From contig CALBKM010000016.1 in assembly GCA_937895705.1 (NCBI GenBank), forward strand, positions 1 through 28,197: a stretch of DNA of 28,197 bases, read 5' to 3'. The stretch is from an uncultured Clostridia bacterium (GTDB taxonomy: Bacteria; Bacillota; Clostridia; Lachnospirales; Lachnospiraceae). A program made the position numbers and the translations under genes. Of the stretch, positions 15,124 through 23,844 are shown in pieces (the stretch's first letter is position 1; each line of letters begins with the position of its first letter). Below the pieces are notes generated by a model. That model searched no databases. It saw nothing but the letters and a program-made list of their open reading frames with translations, and had not been told where the DNA came from.

Positions 15124-16395
15124 GTGATTAAAAAAGAAATGATCGCGATGCTTTTGGCAGGAGGACAAGGGTCCCGTTTGGGGGTACTGACCTCGTCCAT
15201 TGCAAAGCCGGCAGTTGCATTCGGCGGTAAATATCGTATCATCGATTTCCCGCTCAGTAATTGTATCAATTCGGGTGTAGATACGGTCGGGGTTCTTACC
15301 CAGTATCAGCCGCTTCGATTAAATACGCACATCGGAATCGGTATTCCGTGGGATTTGGACCGTAATGTGGGCGGTGTTTCCATTCTTCCTCCGTACGAGA
15401 AGAGCAAAAACAGTGAGTGGTATACCGGTACGGCAAATGCGATTTACCAGAACCTGAAGTACATGGAATACTATAATCCGGAGTATGTATTGATTCTGGG
15501 CGGTGACCATATTTACAAAATGGATTACGAGGCAATGCTGGATTTTCATAAGGAAAAGAAAGCAGATGTGACCCTGGCGACCATTCCGGTGCCGATTGAG
15601 GAGGCGAGCCGTTTCGGTGTTGCTATTACCGATGCGGAGAAGCGAATTCTCGAATTCGAGGAGAAGCCGGCGAAGCCGCGCAGTAACCTGGCTTCTATGG
15701 GTATTTACATCTTTACTTGGAAAGTATTAAAGGAAGCACTTATCGAGCTTTCCGACCAGAAGGGATGTGACTTCGGTAAGCATGTAATTCCGTATTGTCA
15801 CGAGAGAGGCAGCATCTATGCATACGAGTATAACGGATACTGGAAGGATGTAGGAACCCTGCAGTCCTACTGGGAGTCCAATATGGAGCTTATCGATTTG
15901 ATTCCGGAGTTTAATTTATACGAAGAATTCTGGAAGATTTATACGAAGTCCGAAGTGATTCCGCCGCAGTATATTTCCGAGGACAGCGTAATCGAGCGTG
16001 CGATTATCGGTGAAGGTGCGGAGATTTACGGTAAGGTTTATAATTCCGTTATCGGACCGGGTGTCGTAATCGGTGAAAATTGTGTGGTTCGGGATTCCAT
16101 TATAATGAAGGGAACCGTAATCGGAGATAATACAATTGTAAATAAGGCAATCATTGCCGAGAACTGCTATATCGGTGAAAGCTGTGAGCTTGGTGTATTC
16201 GACGAGGTGCCGAACTCCTGGAAACCGGATATCTACAACAACGGTATGGTGACCATCGGCGAGAACTCCATCGTACCTGACAGAGTGAAAATCGGAAAGA
16301 ACACTGCGATTTCCGGAGGAACTACGACAGATGATTATCCGAGAGGTATCCTTCCTAGCGGTGAAAATATTATTAAGGCAGGTGACCGTGTATGA
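15124..16395 (+). CDS. glgC: Glucose-1-phosphate adenylyltransferase, catalytic subunit
   Basis: A 423-residue ADP-glucose pyrophosphorylase, which makes ADP-glucose from glucose 1-phosphate and ATP for glycogen synthesis in the cytoplasm. The nucleotidyltransferase domain begins MLLAGGQGSRLGVLTSSIAKPAV and has the sugar-phosphate and metal region VLILGGDHIYKMDY, plus FEEKPAKPRSN and YWKDVGTLQSYWESN. The C-terminal third is a left-handed beta-helix of hexapeptide repeats (for example GEGAEIYGKVYNSVIGPGVVIGENC). Start choice: a GTG at 15115 overlaps the AGAGG Shine-Dalgarno, so the GTG at 15124, 8 bp after it, is used. It overlaps glgD by 4 bp, so the two are translationally coupled. Firmicutes enzymes of this type act as GlgC–GlgD hetero-oligomers. 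Confidence 0.95.
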   Translation: MIKKEMIAMLLAGGQGSRLGVLTSSIAKPAVAFGGKYRIIDFPLSNCINSGVDTVGVLTQYQPLRLNTHIGIGIPWDLDRNVGGVSILPPYEKSKNSEWYTGTANAIYQNLKYMEYYNPEYVLILGGDHIYKMDYEAMLDFHKEKKADVTLATIPVPIEEASRFGVAITDAEKRILEFEEKPAKPRSNLASMGIYIFTWKVLKEALIELSDQKGCDFGKHVIPYCHERGSIYAYEYNGYWKDVGTLQSYWESNMELIDLIPEFNLYEEFWKIYTKSEVIPPQYISEDSVIERAIIGEGAEIYGKVYNSVIGPGVVIGENCVVRDSIIMKGTVIGDNTIVNKAIIAENCYIGESCELGVFDEVPNSWKPDIYNNGMVTIGENSIVPDRVKIGKNTAISGGTTTDDYPRGILPSGENIIKAGDRV

Positions 16396-17516
16396 GAGCA
16401 TTAGGTATTATTCTGGCAGGCGGAAATTCCAGCAGAATGCAGGAATTGTCCAATAAACGTGCAATTGCGGCTATGCCGGTTGCGGGAAGCTATCGTGCAA
16501 TTGACTTCGCGCTTAGTAATATGTCCAATTCCCATGTACAGAAGGTAGCGGTGCTGACCCAGTACAATTCCCGCTCCTTAAACGAGCACTTAAGCTCTTC
16601 CAAGTGGTGGGATTTCGGACGTAAGCAGGGCGGTTTGTTTGTATTTCCGCCGACAATTACGAATGACAACGGTTTCTGGTATCGCGGCACGGCGGACGCC
16701 ATCGCTCAGAACCTGACCTTCCTTCGGAATAGCCATGAGCCGTATGTGGTAATTGCATCCGGTGACTGCGTGTATAAGCTGGACTATAATAAGGTACTGG
16801 AGCACCATATTGAAAAGAAAGCGGATATTACCGTGGTAACCACGGAAATCCAAAAAGAAGATGAGCTGGATCGTTTCGGTATTGTGGAGACCGACGGTGA
16901 CGGTCGTTTGACAGACCTTCATGAGAAGCCGCTGGCTCCGGCAGGCAGTACGGTTTCTGCCGGTATTTATGTAATTCGTCGTCGTCAGTTGATTGAACTG
17001 ATGGAAGAGGCTGCAAAGGAAGAACGTTTCGATTTTGTAAAGGATATCCTGATTCGTTACAAGGATGCGAAGCAGATTTATACGTACAAGATGAATACTT
17101 ACTGGAGCAACATCGCTTCCGTGGATTCTTACTACCGTACGAATATGGACTTCTTGAACAAAAACATCCGCAACTACTTCTATAAGGAATATCCGGATGT
17201 GTACTCCAAGATTGACGATTTGCCGCCGGCAAAATACAATCCGGGGGCTGTGGTGAAGAACAGCCTTGTATCCAGCGGATGTATCATCAACGGTGTGGTA
17301 GAGAACTCCGTATTGTTTAAGAAGATTTTTGTAGGTAACAATTGTACCATTAAGAATTGTGTTATTTTGAACGATGTACACATCGGAGACAATACCTACC
17401 TTGAGAACTGTATCATAGAAAGTCGTGATACAATCCGACCGAACTCCAGATATGTGGGTGAGGATGGAAAGGTAAAGATTGTTGTACAAAAAGACGACCG
17501 ATATACCATGGGTTAA
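16392..17516 (+). CDS. glgD: GlgD, regulatory-type ADP-glucose pyrophosphorylase subunit
   Basis: A 374-residue paralogue of GlgC. It keeps the fold: LGIILAGGNSSRMQELSNKR at the N-terminus, SGDCVYKLDY where GlgC has GGDHIYKMDY, HEKPLAPAGS, and YWSNIASVDSYYRTN, then hexapeptide-repeat strands. The changed residues in the nucleotide loop (GGNSSRM for GGQGSRL) and in the metal region fit GlgD's known role as a poorly active or inactive partner that boosts GlgC. It is about 50 residues shorter than GlgC, mostly at the C-terminus. The ATG overlaps the glgC stop (ATGA). A terminator follows directly. No glgA, glgB or glgP gene lies in the window. Confidence 0.93.
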   Translation: MRALGIILAGGNSSRMQELSNKRAIAAMPVAGSYRAIDFALSNMSNSHVQKVAVLTQYNSRSLNEHLSSSKWWDFGRKQGGLFVFPPTITNDNGFWYRGTADAIAQNLTFLRNSHEPYVVIASGDCVYKLDYNKVLEHHIEKKADITVVTTEIQKEDELDRFGIVETDGDGRLTDLHEKPLAPAGSTVSAGIYVIRRRQLIELMEEAAKEERFDFVKDILIRYKDAKQIYTYKMNTYWSNIASVDSYYRTNMDFLNKNIRNYFYKEYPDVYSKIDDLPPAKYNPGAVVKNSLVSSGCIINGVVENSVLFKKIFVGNNCTIKNCVILNDVHIGDNTYLENCIIESRDTIRPNSRYVGEDGKVKIVVQKDDRYTMG

Positions 17517-17523
17517 ACATTTG

Positions 17524-17555
17524 GCGGGACTGCACGGCAGTCCCGCTCTTTTTTT
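17524..17555 (+). terminator. Rho-independent terminator of glgCD
   Basis: GCGGGACTG (17524–17532) pairs perfectly with CAGTCCCGC (17538–17546) around a 5-nt loop, followed by TCTTTTTTTTT-like U-rich sequence. It lies 8 bp after the glgD stop. Confidence 0.93.
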
Positions 17556-17564
17556 GTTGTATAT

Positions 17565-17871
17565 GGCAGGTTTCTTATGTTCTTCTTGTCGGGTTTATGA
17601 ATGAAGCCGTCCCTGTTTACAGTTCTTCTTTTCTCGTACTCCGGATAGAGTCTTTCTAATTACTTCGGGATTGTATATGCAAATGTGACGCAAACGACTC
17701 GATGCGACGTCCTGTCGCATGTCGTCTCCCTCGGACATCCGTGTCCGAGGGTTGCTGACAGACAAACGAAGTAATAAGAAAGTCTACTATCCTGCGTAAA
17801 GTTCAAAGAAGGACTGTAAACAGGGACGGCTTCTTCGGAAAGCGGGGTAAGAAGAATATAAGAAACCGGCC
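17565..17871. repeat. 307-bp imperfect inverted-repeat element with nested hairpins
   Basis: The left arm 17565–17667 is complementary to the right arm 17767–17871. The outer 44 positions align without gaps with 32 identities, and a 21-bp block is perfect (17603–17623 with 17813–17833). The inner ends match well (17649–17667 with 17767–17785). The loop holds two perfect hairpins: ATGCGAC/GTCGCAT (17702–17708, 17714–17720) and CCCTCGGACA/TGTCCGAGGG (17728–17737, 17742–17751). No gene is inside and no target-site duplication was found. It could be a MITE-like element or a long structured RNA. Confidence 0.75.
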
Positions 17872-18124
17872 TTTTTCTGCATCAACGAAAATTGCGAAAG
17901 AGCCCGCCACACCCGAAGCTGCTGCGTAATCCTTGCATGAGGGGAAGTTTTGTTACCGGTGTTTTGAACTGTGAGATATAGGGAAGAGGTAACTTTAGTT
18001 AAGAAAGGTTGAAGCGGCGCACGGAAAGCGACGGCAGAAGACAAAAAATGGGACTTGCAAGTTTGCCGGTTTTGGGGTAAGCTAAAAGAGGTAACAGGGC
18101 GGAAAACAAAGGAGGGAGTTTTGT
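17872..18124. other. Gene-free stretch upstream of the deacetylase gene
   Basis: About 250 bp without a convincing gene. A possible promoter for the downstream gene is TTGCAA (18055–18060), 17-bp spacer, TAAGCT (18078–18083), which is only a fair −10. I see no strong hairpin or known RNA in it. Confidence 0.4.
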
Positions 18125-19627
18125 ATGAAACGGAAGAAAAAGAAGATGTCGACATTGGTCAGAGTGTTGCTGTGTTCCTGGTGCGTTCTGGGTTTGGTGT
18201 TGGCTTTTTTTGTGATAGATTGGGCGATGGGATTAAAGGATAAGAAGCCGGATGAGCAGGGGAGTGTAGGAGCTTTCGCCGATATTACGGAGGGAGTAAA
18301 ACGGCCGGAGGAGCCGAACGGAGAAGTGACAAAATCGGCGAGCCCGACCCCGGTGCCAAAGGCTGAGTTTGTGACGGAATATACCCATATGGGAGAGACG
18401 GCAGAGGACTACGGATATAAGAACGGAGTGTCGTACGGACTTCGGTATCCGGTTCGGGAGGATGCCGCAGAGTCGGAAAAAGTTCGGGACGTGGCGTACG
18501 GTCTGCTGGAAGAGAGGATATCGCAACCGGCGGGAGAGAACGGTGCGAACCGTACTCTTTTGATTGATTATGAAGACGGAGAAAACGCAGGGCTTTATTC
18601 CGTGCTGTTTTATATAGAAACAGAAACCGAAGGAGGAAAAGAGACCGATACGGAGCAGTGGATTTATAATAAGAAGAAAGGCGAGGGGGTAGACGGAGCC
18701 ACATTGTTTACGGACCGGGCTTATCAGTATGTTGCGCAGCAGGTGAATTTGTTGCTGGCAGAGGATACGGAGTTTGCGGAACCGGCGGAAGGTGAGGGGG
18801 CGGAGGAGTCGTTTCCGAAACCGGAGGGTCCGTTTTCGGGCACCCGGCAGGAGTTTCCGGAGTATTTGCTGACGGCGGACGGCGTAACATTTTATTATGA
18901 AACCGAGGGAAAACGACAGTCGGTATTGATTCCGTATATTGCGGTGCATACTTATATGACCGTAACGGAAAACGGTACCGTCGTTGCGGAAGGCATAAGA
19001 GATCTTGATCCGGACAAGCCGATGATTGCGCTGACCTTTGATGACGGTCCGCATTATCAGCAGACCCCGAGATTGTTGGAAATTTTGGCGCAGTATGACG
19101 CAAAGAGTACCTTCTTTATTCTGGGTGACCGTTCCCACTTTACGGAGTCAAATAAGAAGACGGTAAAGATGGTGGCGGATGCCGGACAGGAAATTGCCAG
19201 CCACACCTATTCCCATAAGAATCTGGCTACTTTGACGAAGGAAGCTCTTACGGAGGAAATTGTAAAGGCCAGAGAGAATATATATGCGCTGACTGGGGAG
19301 TATCCGGTATTTGTGCGCCCGCCGTACGGCAGTTACAACGATTTGGTGAAGGAATATTCTTATGCGCCGTTGATTTCCTGGAATCTGGACAGCGGAGATT
19401 GGAATTTCCGTGATACGGAGAAGGTGGTGGACCATGTGCTTGCCGAAGCCGGTGACGGAAAGATTGTTTTGATGCATGACATTCACTGGTTTACGGTGGA
19501 TGCGGTGGAAAAGCTTCTTCCGGAACTGATTGCGAGGGGTTATCAGGTTGTTACCGTACGGGAACTGTTCCATTACAAAAATGTGGAGCTGGAAAACGGA
19601 AAGGTGTACCACAGCAGTTATAATTAA
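18125..19627 (+). CDS. Membrane-anchored polysaccharide deacetylase (PdaC-like layout)
   Basis: A 500-residue protein with a basic N-terminus, one membrane helix (about 10–32) and an extracellular body. The middle (about 95–295) contains YPVREDAAE and LLTADGVTFYY…IPYIAV, like the DUF4163/DUF3298 region found before the catalytic domain in B. subtilis PdaC and in RsiV. The NodB domain (about 298–490) shows TFDDGP (304–309), SHTYSH (359–364), RPPYG (398–402), the WNLDSGDW block (419–426) and LMHDIH (449–454), so metal ligands and catalytic residues are intact. It likely removes acetyl groups from peptidoglycan or another wall glycan, which can give lysozyme resistance. Substrate is inference. 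ATG after GGAGGG. The next gene, pth, follows after 61 bp. Confidence 0.9.
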   Translation: MKRKKKKMSTLVRVLLCSWCVLGLVLAFFVIDWAMGLKDKKPDEQGSVGAFADITEGVKRPEEPNGEVTKSASPTPVPKAEFVTEYTHMGETAEDYGYKNGVSYGLRYPVREDAAESEKVRDVAYGLLEERISQPAGENGANRTLLIDYEDGENAGLYSVLFYIETETEGGKETDTEQWIYNKKKGEGVDGATLFTDRAYQYVAQQVNLLLAEDTEFAEPAEGEGAEESFPKPEGPFSGTRQEFPEYLLTADGVTFYYETEGKRQSVLIPYIAVHTYMTVTENGTVVAEGIRDLDPDKPMIALTFDDGPHYQQTPRLLEILAQYDAKSTFFILGDRSHFTESNKKTVKMVADAGQEIASHTYSHKNLATLTKEALTEEIVKARENIYALTGEYPVFVRPPYGSYNDLVKEYSYAPLISWNLDSGDWNFRDTEKVVDHVLAEAGDGKIVLMHDIHWFTVDAVEKLLPELIARGYQVVTVRELFHYKNVELENGKVYHSSYN

Positions 19628-19688
19628 TACGGTAGCGGGAGGTGTGACGGGTGTCGCAACGACCCGCCGGAATGAAAGGAACAAAACC

Positions 19689-20252
19689 ATGTATTTAATT
19701 GCGGGACTGGGCAATCCTACCAGGGAGTATGCCGGGACGAGACATAATATCGGCTATGATACGATTACGAGACTTTGCGACGACTATCGTATTTCTTTGG
19801 ATATTAAAAAGCATAAAGGACTTTGCGGAAAAGGTGTCATTGAAGGACAGAAGGTGCTTCTGGTACAGCCGCTGACTTATATGAATCTGAGCGGGGACTG
19901 CATTAAAGAGGCAGCGGATTTCTATAAAATCGACCCGGCGCATATTATAGTAATCTACGACGATATTTCTTTACCGGTGGGCAAACTCCGGGTGAGAGCG
20001 AAAGGAAGTGCAGGCGGCCACAACGGAATGAAGAGCATTATTGCGAGACTCGGTACGGAGGAGTTTGCAAGGGTCCGTATCGGCATCGGAGAAAAACCGT
20101 CCGGCTGGGATTTGGCGGACTATGTGCTGGGCCGTTTTAAGACCGACGAGCTTCCGTTAATGAGAGAAGCGGTGGGAAACGCCGCAAAAGCCTGCGGACT
20201 GATTATGAATGAAGGAATCGAAACAGCCATGAACAGGTGTAACTGCCTGTAA
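19689..20252 (+). CDS. pth: Peptidyl-tRNA hydrolase
   Basis: A 187-residue cytoplasmic enzyme that frees tRNA from peptidyl-tRNAs dropped by the ribosome. Signatures are IAGLGNPTREYAGTRHNIGY with the catalytic His of RHNIG, QPLTYMNLSG, IYDDISLPVG with the catalytic Asp, and the tRNA-binding GSAGGHNGMKSI. Length is normal. The reading frame stays open upstream to 19530, inside the deacetylase gene, but AAAGGA sits just before the ATG at 19689 and the protein family begins there. It precedes mfd by 8 bp, the pth–mfd pairing common in Firmicutes. Confidence 0.97.
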   Translation: MYLIAGLGNPTREYAGTRHNIGYDTITRLCDDYRISLDIKKHKGLCGKGVIEGQKVLLVQPLTYMNLSGDCIKEAADFYKIDPAHIIVIYDDISLPVGKLRVRAKGSAGGHNGMKSIIARLGTEEFARVRIGIGEKPSGWDLADYVLGRFKTDELPLMREAVGNAAKACGLIMNEGIETAMNRCNCL

Positions 20253-20260
20253 GGAGGAGT

Positions 20261-23200
20261 ATGCGTACTTATACCGAACCGTTAAAGGCGTTAAGAGAAT
20301 ATGAAGAATGTACCGAGGCATTGCTGCGGAAGAAATCTCCTGTTGCCGTAACAGGATGTATTGATTCCCAGAAATGCCATTTTGTGCATACATTGGGCGA
20401 AAGTTACCGAGTGCGTCTCATTGTGACCTACAATGATTTAAAGGCGAAGGAAATTTGCGAGGATTATCGCCTGTATGACCCGGAAGTGGTGTATTATCCG
20501 GCAAAGGATGTTATCTTTTTCAATGCGGATATCCACGGAAATACCTTGGTGCGGGAACGAATGCGTGTGATAAAGAAGTTGGCGGAGGAACGTCCGGTGA
20601 CGATTGTAACTACCGTTGACGGCGGAATCGATCCCGTGCTTCCGCTTTCCTATATGAAGGAAAATTGTATTACCCTTGCGGAAACGGAAGAAGCGGATTT
20701 GACAGAGCTGACCGCAAAGTTGTCCGCACTGGGTTATGAGCGTCAGGGACAGGTGGAACACCCGGGTGAGTTTGCGGTAAGAGGCGGTATTTTGGATGTG
20801 TTCTCTTTGACGGAGGAGACGCCGTTTCGTATAGAGTTTTTTGGAGATGAAATTGATTCCATCCGTTATTTTGATGTGACAAACCAGCGCTCTATCGACC
20901 GGGTGGAAGAGGTTTGTATTTATCCGGCCACGGAACTGATTTTGTCGGAAGAGAGAAAGCGGGCAGGGATCGAAAAGCTTCGGGCAGAAGCGGCCAAACA
21001 GGTAGAAGTCTTCCGGAAGGAAATGAAGACGGAAGAGGGCGCCAGACTCCGCAGGGAGACGGAGGAACTGTGCGAACGAATCTCCTATATGGGAGGTTTG
21101 GCGGGGGCGGACCACTGCATTCGGTATTTTTATGAAGATACTGTGTCTTTTTTTGATTATTTCGGGGAAGAAACAATCGTGTTTCTGGATGAGCCGGCCA
21201 GACTGGCCGAAAAAGGTGATGCGGTGGCGGAAGAGTTTTCCCAAAGCATGACCGGACGTCTGGAAAAGGGCTACATTTTGCCGGGACAGGCGGATTTGGT
21301 GTTTGATTATAAAATGTTGCTGGGCAATCTGGGGCGGAAAAATACGGTGCTGTTGTCTGCACTGGAGCAGAAACTGTCGTATTTGTCTCCGGTGGCAAGG
21401 TTTGATTTGACGGTGCGCTCCGTGGCGGGCTATAACAACAATTTTGAACTTCTGGTGAAGGATTTGGCAGCCTGGAAAAAGAGCGGATACCGTGTGGTAT
21501 TGCTTTGCGCCTCAAGATTGCGGGCGGAACGCCTGGCGGGAGAATTGCGGGAACGGGAGCTGACCGCGTTTTATTCCGACGACCCGGACCGTGTGGTGCA
21601 GCCGGGAGAGATTCTGGTGAGCAGCGGCAGTGTGCACCGGGGATTTGAGTATCCGATGATTAAGTGGGCCCTGATTTCCGAAAGCGATATTTTCGGAACA
21701 GAGCACAAGAAGAAAAAGAAGCGTAAAACCTACGACGGACAGCACATCGGAAGTCTTTCCGACTTGTCCTTCGGAGATTATGTGGTACATGAAAACCACG
21801 GTCTCGGTATTTACCGGGGCATCGAAAAGATAGAAGTGGACCGGGTGATTAAGGATTATGTAAAGATTGAGTACGGAGACGGCGGCAATCTTTATGTGCC
21901 GGCCACCGGTCTTGATGTAATACAGAAATATGCGGCGGCGGATGCGGCAAAGAAGCCGAAATTAAACAAGCTGAATTCCGTAGAGTGGAAGAATACGAAG
22001 TCCAGAGTAAAAGGTGCGGTAAAGGACCTGGCAAAGGATTTGGTGGAGTTGTATGCCTTACGCAGTGCCAAAAAAGGGTTTGCCTGTGATGAGGATACGG
22101 TGTGGCAGAAGGAAATGGAGGATTTGTTTCCGTACGAGGAAACGGACGATCAGCTCCGGGCCATCGAAGAGATTAAAAAGGACATGGAGAGCACCCGGAT
22201 TATGGACCGCCTGCTTTGCGGCGACGTGGGCTACGGGAAGACTGAGGTGGCGCTTCGTGCGGCCTTTAAGGCGGTATCCAACGGCAAACAGGTGGTGGTA
22301 CTGGTGCCGACGACCATTTTGGCCCAGCAGCATTACAATACGTTTACCCAGCGTATGATGAATTATCCGGTGCGAATTGAACTGATGTCTCGTTTCCGGA
22401 CACCGGCTCAGCAAAAAGCGGTGATTGAAGGCTTTAAGAAGGGTTCTGTGGACATTGTGATCGGTACCCACAGGGTATTGTCAAAGGATATTGAGCCGAA
22501 GAATCTCGGCCTTCTCATTGTAGATGAGGAGCAACGGTTCGGTGTGGCTCATAAAGAGAAAATCAAGCGGTTAAAGGGTGATGTGGATGTACTTACGCTG
22601 ACGGCGACACCGATTCCCCGAACCCTGCATATGAGTTTGATCGGAATCCGGGATATGAGTATTCTGGAGGAGCCGCCGGTGGATCGTCTGCCGATTCAGA
22701 CCTTTGTGTTGGAGCAGAACGATGAGATGGTGCGGGAAGCGATTTGCAGAGAGCTGGCAAGAGGCGGACAGGTGTATTATGTTTATAACAGAGTACACGG
22801 AATCGATGAAGTGGCGGCGGGGCTTCAGAAGATGCTTCCGGAGGCCAATGTGGCTTATGCCCACGGACAGATGAGCGAGCGTACCCTGGAAAAAATCATG
22901 TACGAATTTATAAACGGAGACATTGATGTGTTGGTGTCCACTACAATTATAGAAACCGGACTGGATATTTCCAATGTAAACACCATGATAATTGCGGATG
23001 CGGACCGGTTGGGATTGTCCCAGTTGTATCAGCTCCGGGGGCGCGTCGGAAGAACAAATCGTACGGCGTATGCATTTTTGATGTATAAGCGCGATAAAAT
23101 GTTAAAAGAGATTGCGGAAAAGAGGTTGCAGGCCATTAAGGAGTTTACGGAGCTGGGCTCCGGATTTAAAATCGCCATGCGAGACCTTGAAATCCGCGGA

Positions 23201-23800
23201 GCCGGAAATCTGTTGGGTGCGGAACAGAGCGGACACATGGAGGCGGTAGGGTACGACCTGTACTGTAAGCTTTTAAACGATGCCGTAAAAGAGTTGAAGG
23301 GTGACACCGCTACGGGAGAAGAGTTTGAAACTACGGTGGATTTGGAGGCGGATGCGTACATTCCGGAAAGCTATATCCGGAATGAAGTGCAAAAGTTGGA
23401 TATGTATAAACGAATCGCGCTGTTACAGTCCGAAGAAGAGCTTTCGGAGCTGCAGGATGAACTTATTGACCGGTTCGGAGACATTCCGCAGAGTGTGAAC
23501 CGGTTATTGGAGATTGCGATACTTCGGAGCCTGGCCCACGAGGTGTATGTGACCCAGCTTGTCTGGCACGGGGCAAAGGTACGGTTAGTATTGTATCCGA
23601 AGGCAAATTTAATTGTTCAGCGGATTCCGGAATTGATAAAGAAGTTTAACGGGCGATTTAAATTTACCACAGGAGGGGCACCGGAGTTTTCCTATGAACT
23701 TGCGGCACTCCGGGGGAAAACAAATCTGCGGCCGGATGTGAAAGCGGTGCTTAAGGAGTTAAAAGAACTTTTACAGGCAATGAAGGAAGAGCTGACCTGA
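20261..23800 (+). CDS. mfd: Transcription-repair coupling factor
   Basis: A 1179-residue DNA translocase that pushes stalled RNA polymerase off lesions and recruits UvrA for strand-specific repair. The N-terminal UvrB-like part (about 1–330) includes RGGILDVFSLTEETPFRIEFFGDEIDSI. The RNA polymerase-interaction domain has DYVVHENHGLGIYRGIEK (near 506–523). The RecG-like motor has Walker A GDVGYGKT (654–661), DEEQ (755–758), TLTATPIPRTLHMSL and the helicase motifs ETGLDISNVNT and LYQLRGRVGR. A C-terminal TRCF domain follows the relay region RDLEIRGAGNLLG. Full length. AAGGAGG precedes the ATG, 8 bp after pth, so the two are surely co-transcribed. Confidence 0.98.
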   Translation: MRTYTEPLKALREYEECTEALLRKKSPVAVTGCIDSQKCHFVHTLGESYRVRLIVTYNDLKAKEICEDYRLYDPEVVYYPAKDVIFFNADIHGNTLVRERMRVIKKLAEERPVTIVTTVDGGIDPVLPLSYMKENCITLAETEEADLTELTAKLSALGYERQGQVEHPGEFAVRGGILDVFSLTEETPFRIEFFGDEIDSIRYFDVTNQRSIDRVEEVCIYPATELILSEERKRAGIEKLRAEAAKQVEVFRKEMKTEEGARLRRETEELCERISYMGGLAGADHCIRYFYEDTVSFFDYFGEETIVFLDEPARLAEKGDAVAEEFSQSMTGRLEKGYILPGQADLVFDYKMLLGNLGRKNTVLLSALEQKLSYLSPVARFDLTVRSVAGYNNNFELLVKDLAAWKKSGYRVVLLCASRLRAERLAGELRERELTAFYSDDPDRVVQPGEILVSSGSVHRGFEYPMIKWALISESDIFGTEHKKKKKRKTYDGQHIGSLSDLSFGDYVVHENHGLGIYRGIEKIEVDRVIKDYVKIEYGDGGNLYVPATGLDVIQKYAAADAAKKPKLNKLNSVEWKNTKSRVKGAVKDLAKDLVELYALRSAKKGFACDEDTVWQKEMEDLFPYEETDDQLRAIEEIKKDMESTRIMDRLLCGDVGYGKTEVALRAAFKAVSNGKQVVVLVPTTILAQQHYNTFTQRMMNYPVRIELMSRFRTPAQQKAVIEGFKKGSVDIVIGTHRVLSKDIEPKNLGLLIVDEEQRFGVAHKEKIKRLKGDVDVLTLTATPIPRTLHMSLIGIRDMSILEEPPVDRLPIQTFVLEQNDEMVREAICRELARGGQVYYVYNRVHGIDEVAAGLQKMLPEANVAYAHGQMSERTLEKIMYEFINGDIDVLVSTTIIETGLDISNVNTMIIADADRLGLSQLYQLRGRVGRTNRTAYAFLMYKRDKMLKEIAEKRLQAIKEFTELGSGFKIAMRDLEIRGAGNLLGAEQSGHMEAVGYDLYCKLLNDAVKELKGDTATGEEFETTVDLEADAYIPESYIRNEVQKLDMYKRIALLQSEEELSELQDELIDRFGDIPQSVNRLLEIAILRSLAHEVYVTQLVWHGAKVRLVLYPKANLIVQRIPELIKKFNGRFKFTTGGAPEFSYELAALRGKTNLRPDVKAVLKELKELLQAMKEELT

Positions 23801-23844
23801 TGTCAGGGCGCGGAAACGACAGGTAAAAAGGAAGGAGTTTGGGA

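Noticed and set aside
16590..17489. Long open frame (299 codons) antisense to glgD
   Set aside because: It lies wholly within a clear glgD gene; the protein is His/Ile/Asn-rich with no motif and there is no ribosome site. It is a mirror of codon bias on the sense strand.
18233..19138. Open frame of 301 codons antisense to the deacetylase gene
   Set aside because: The Arg/His/Phe-rich composition is typical of antisense frames, and the sense strand has intact NodB motifs.
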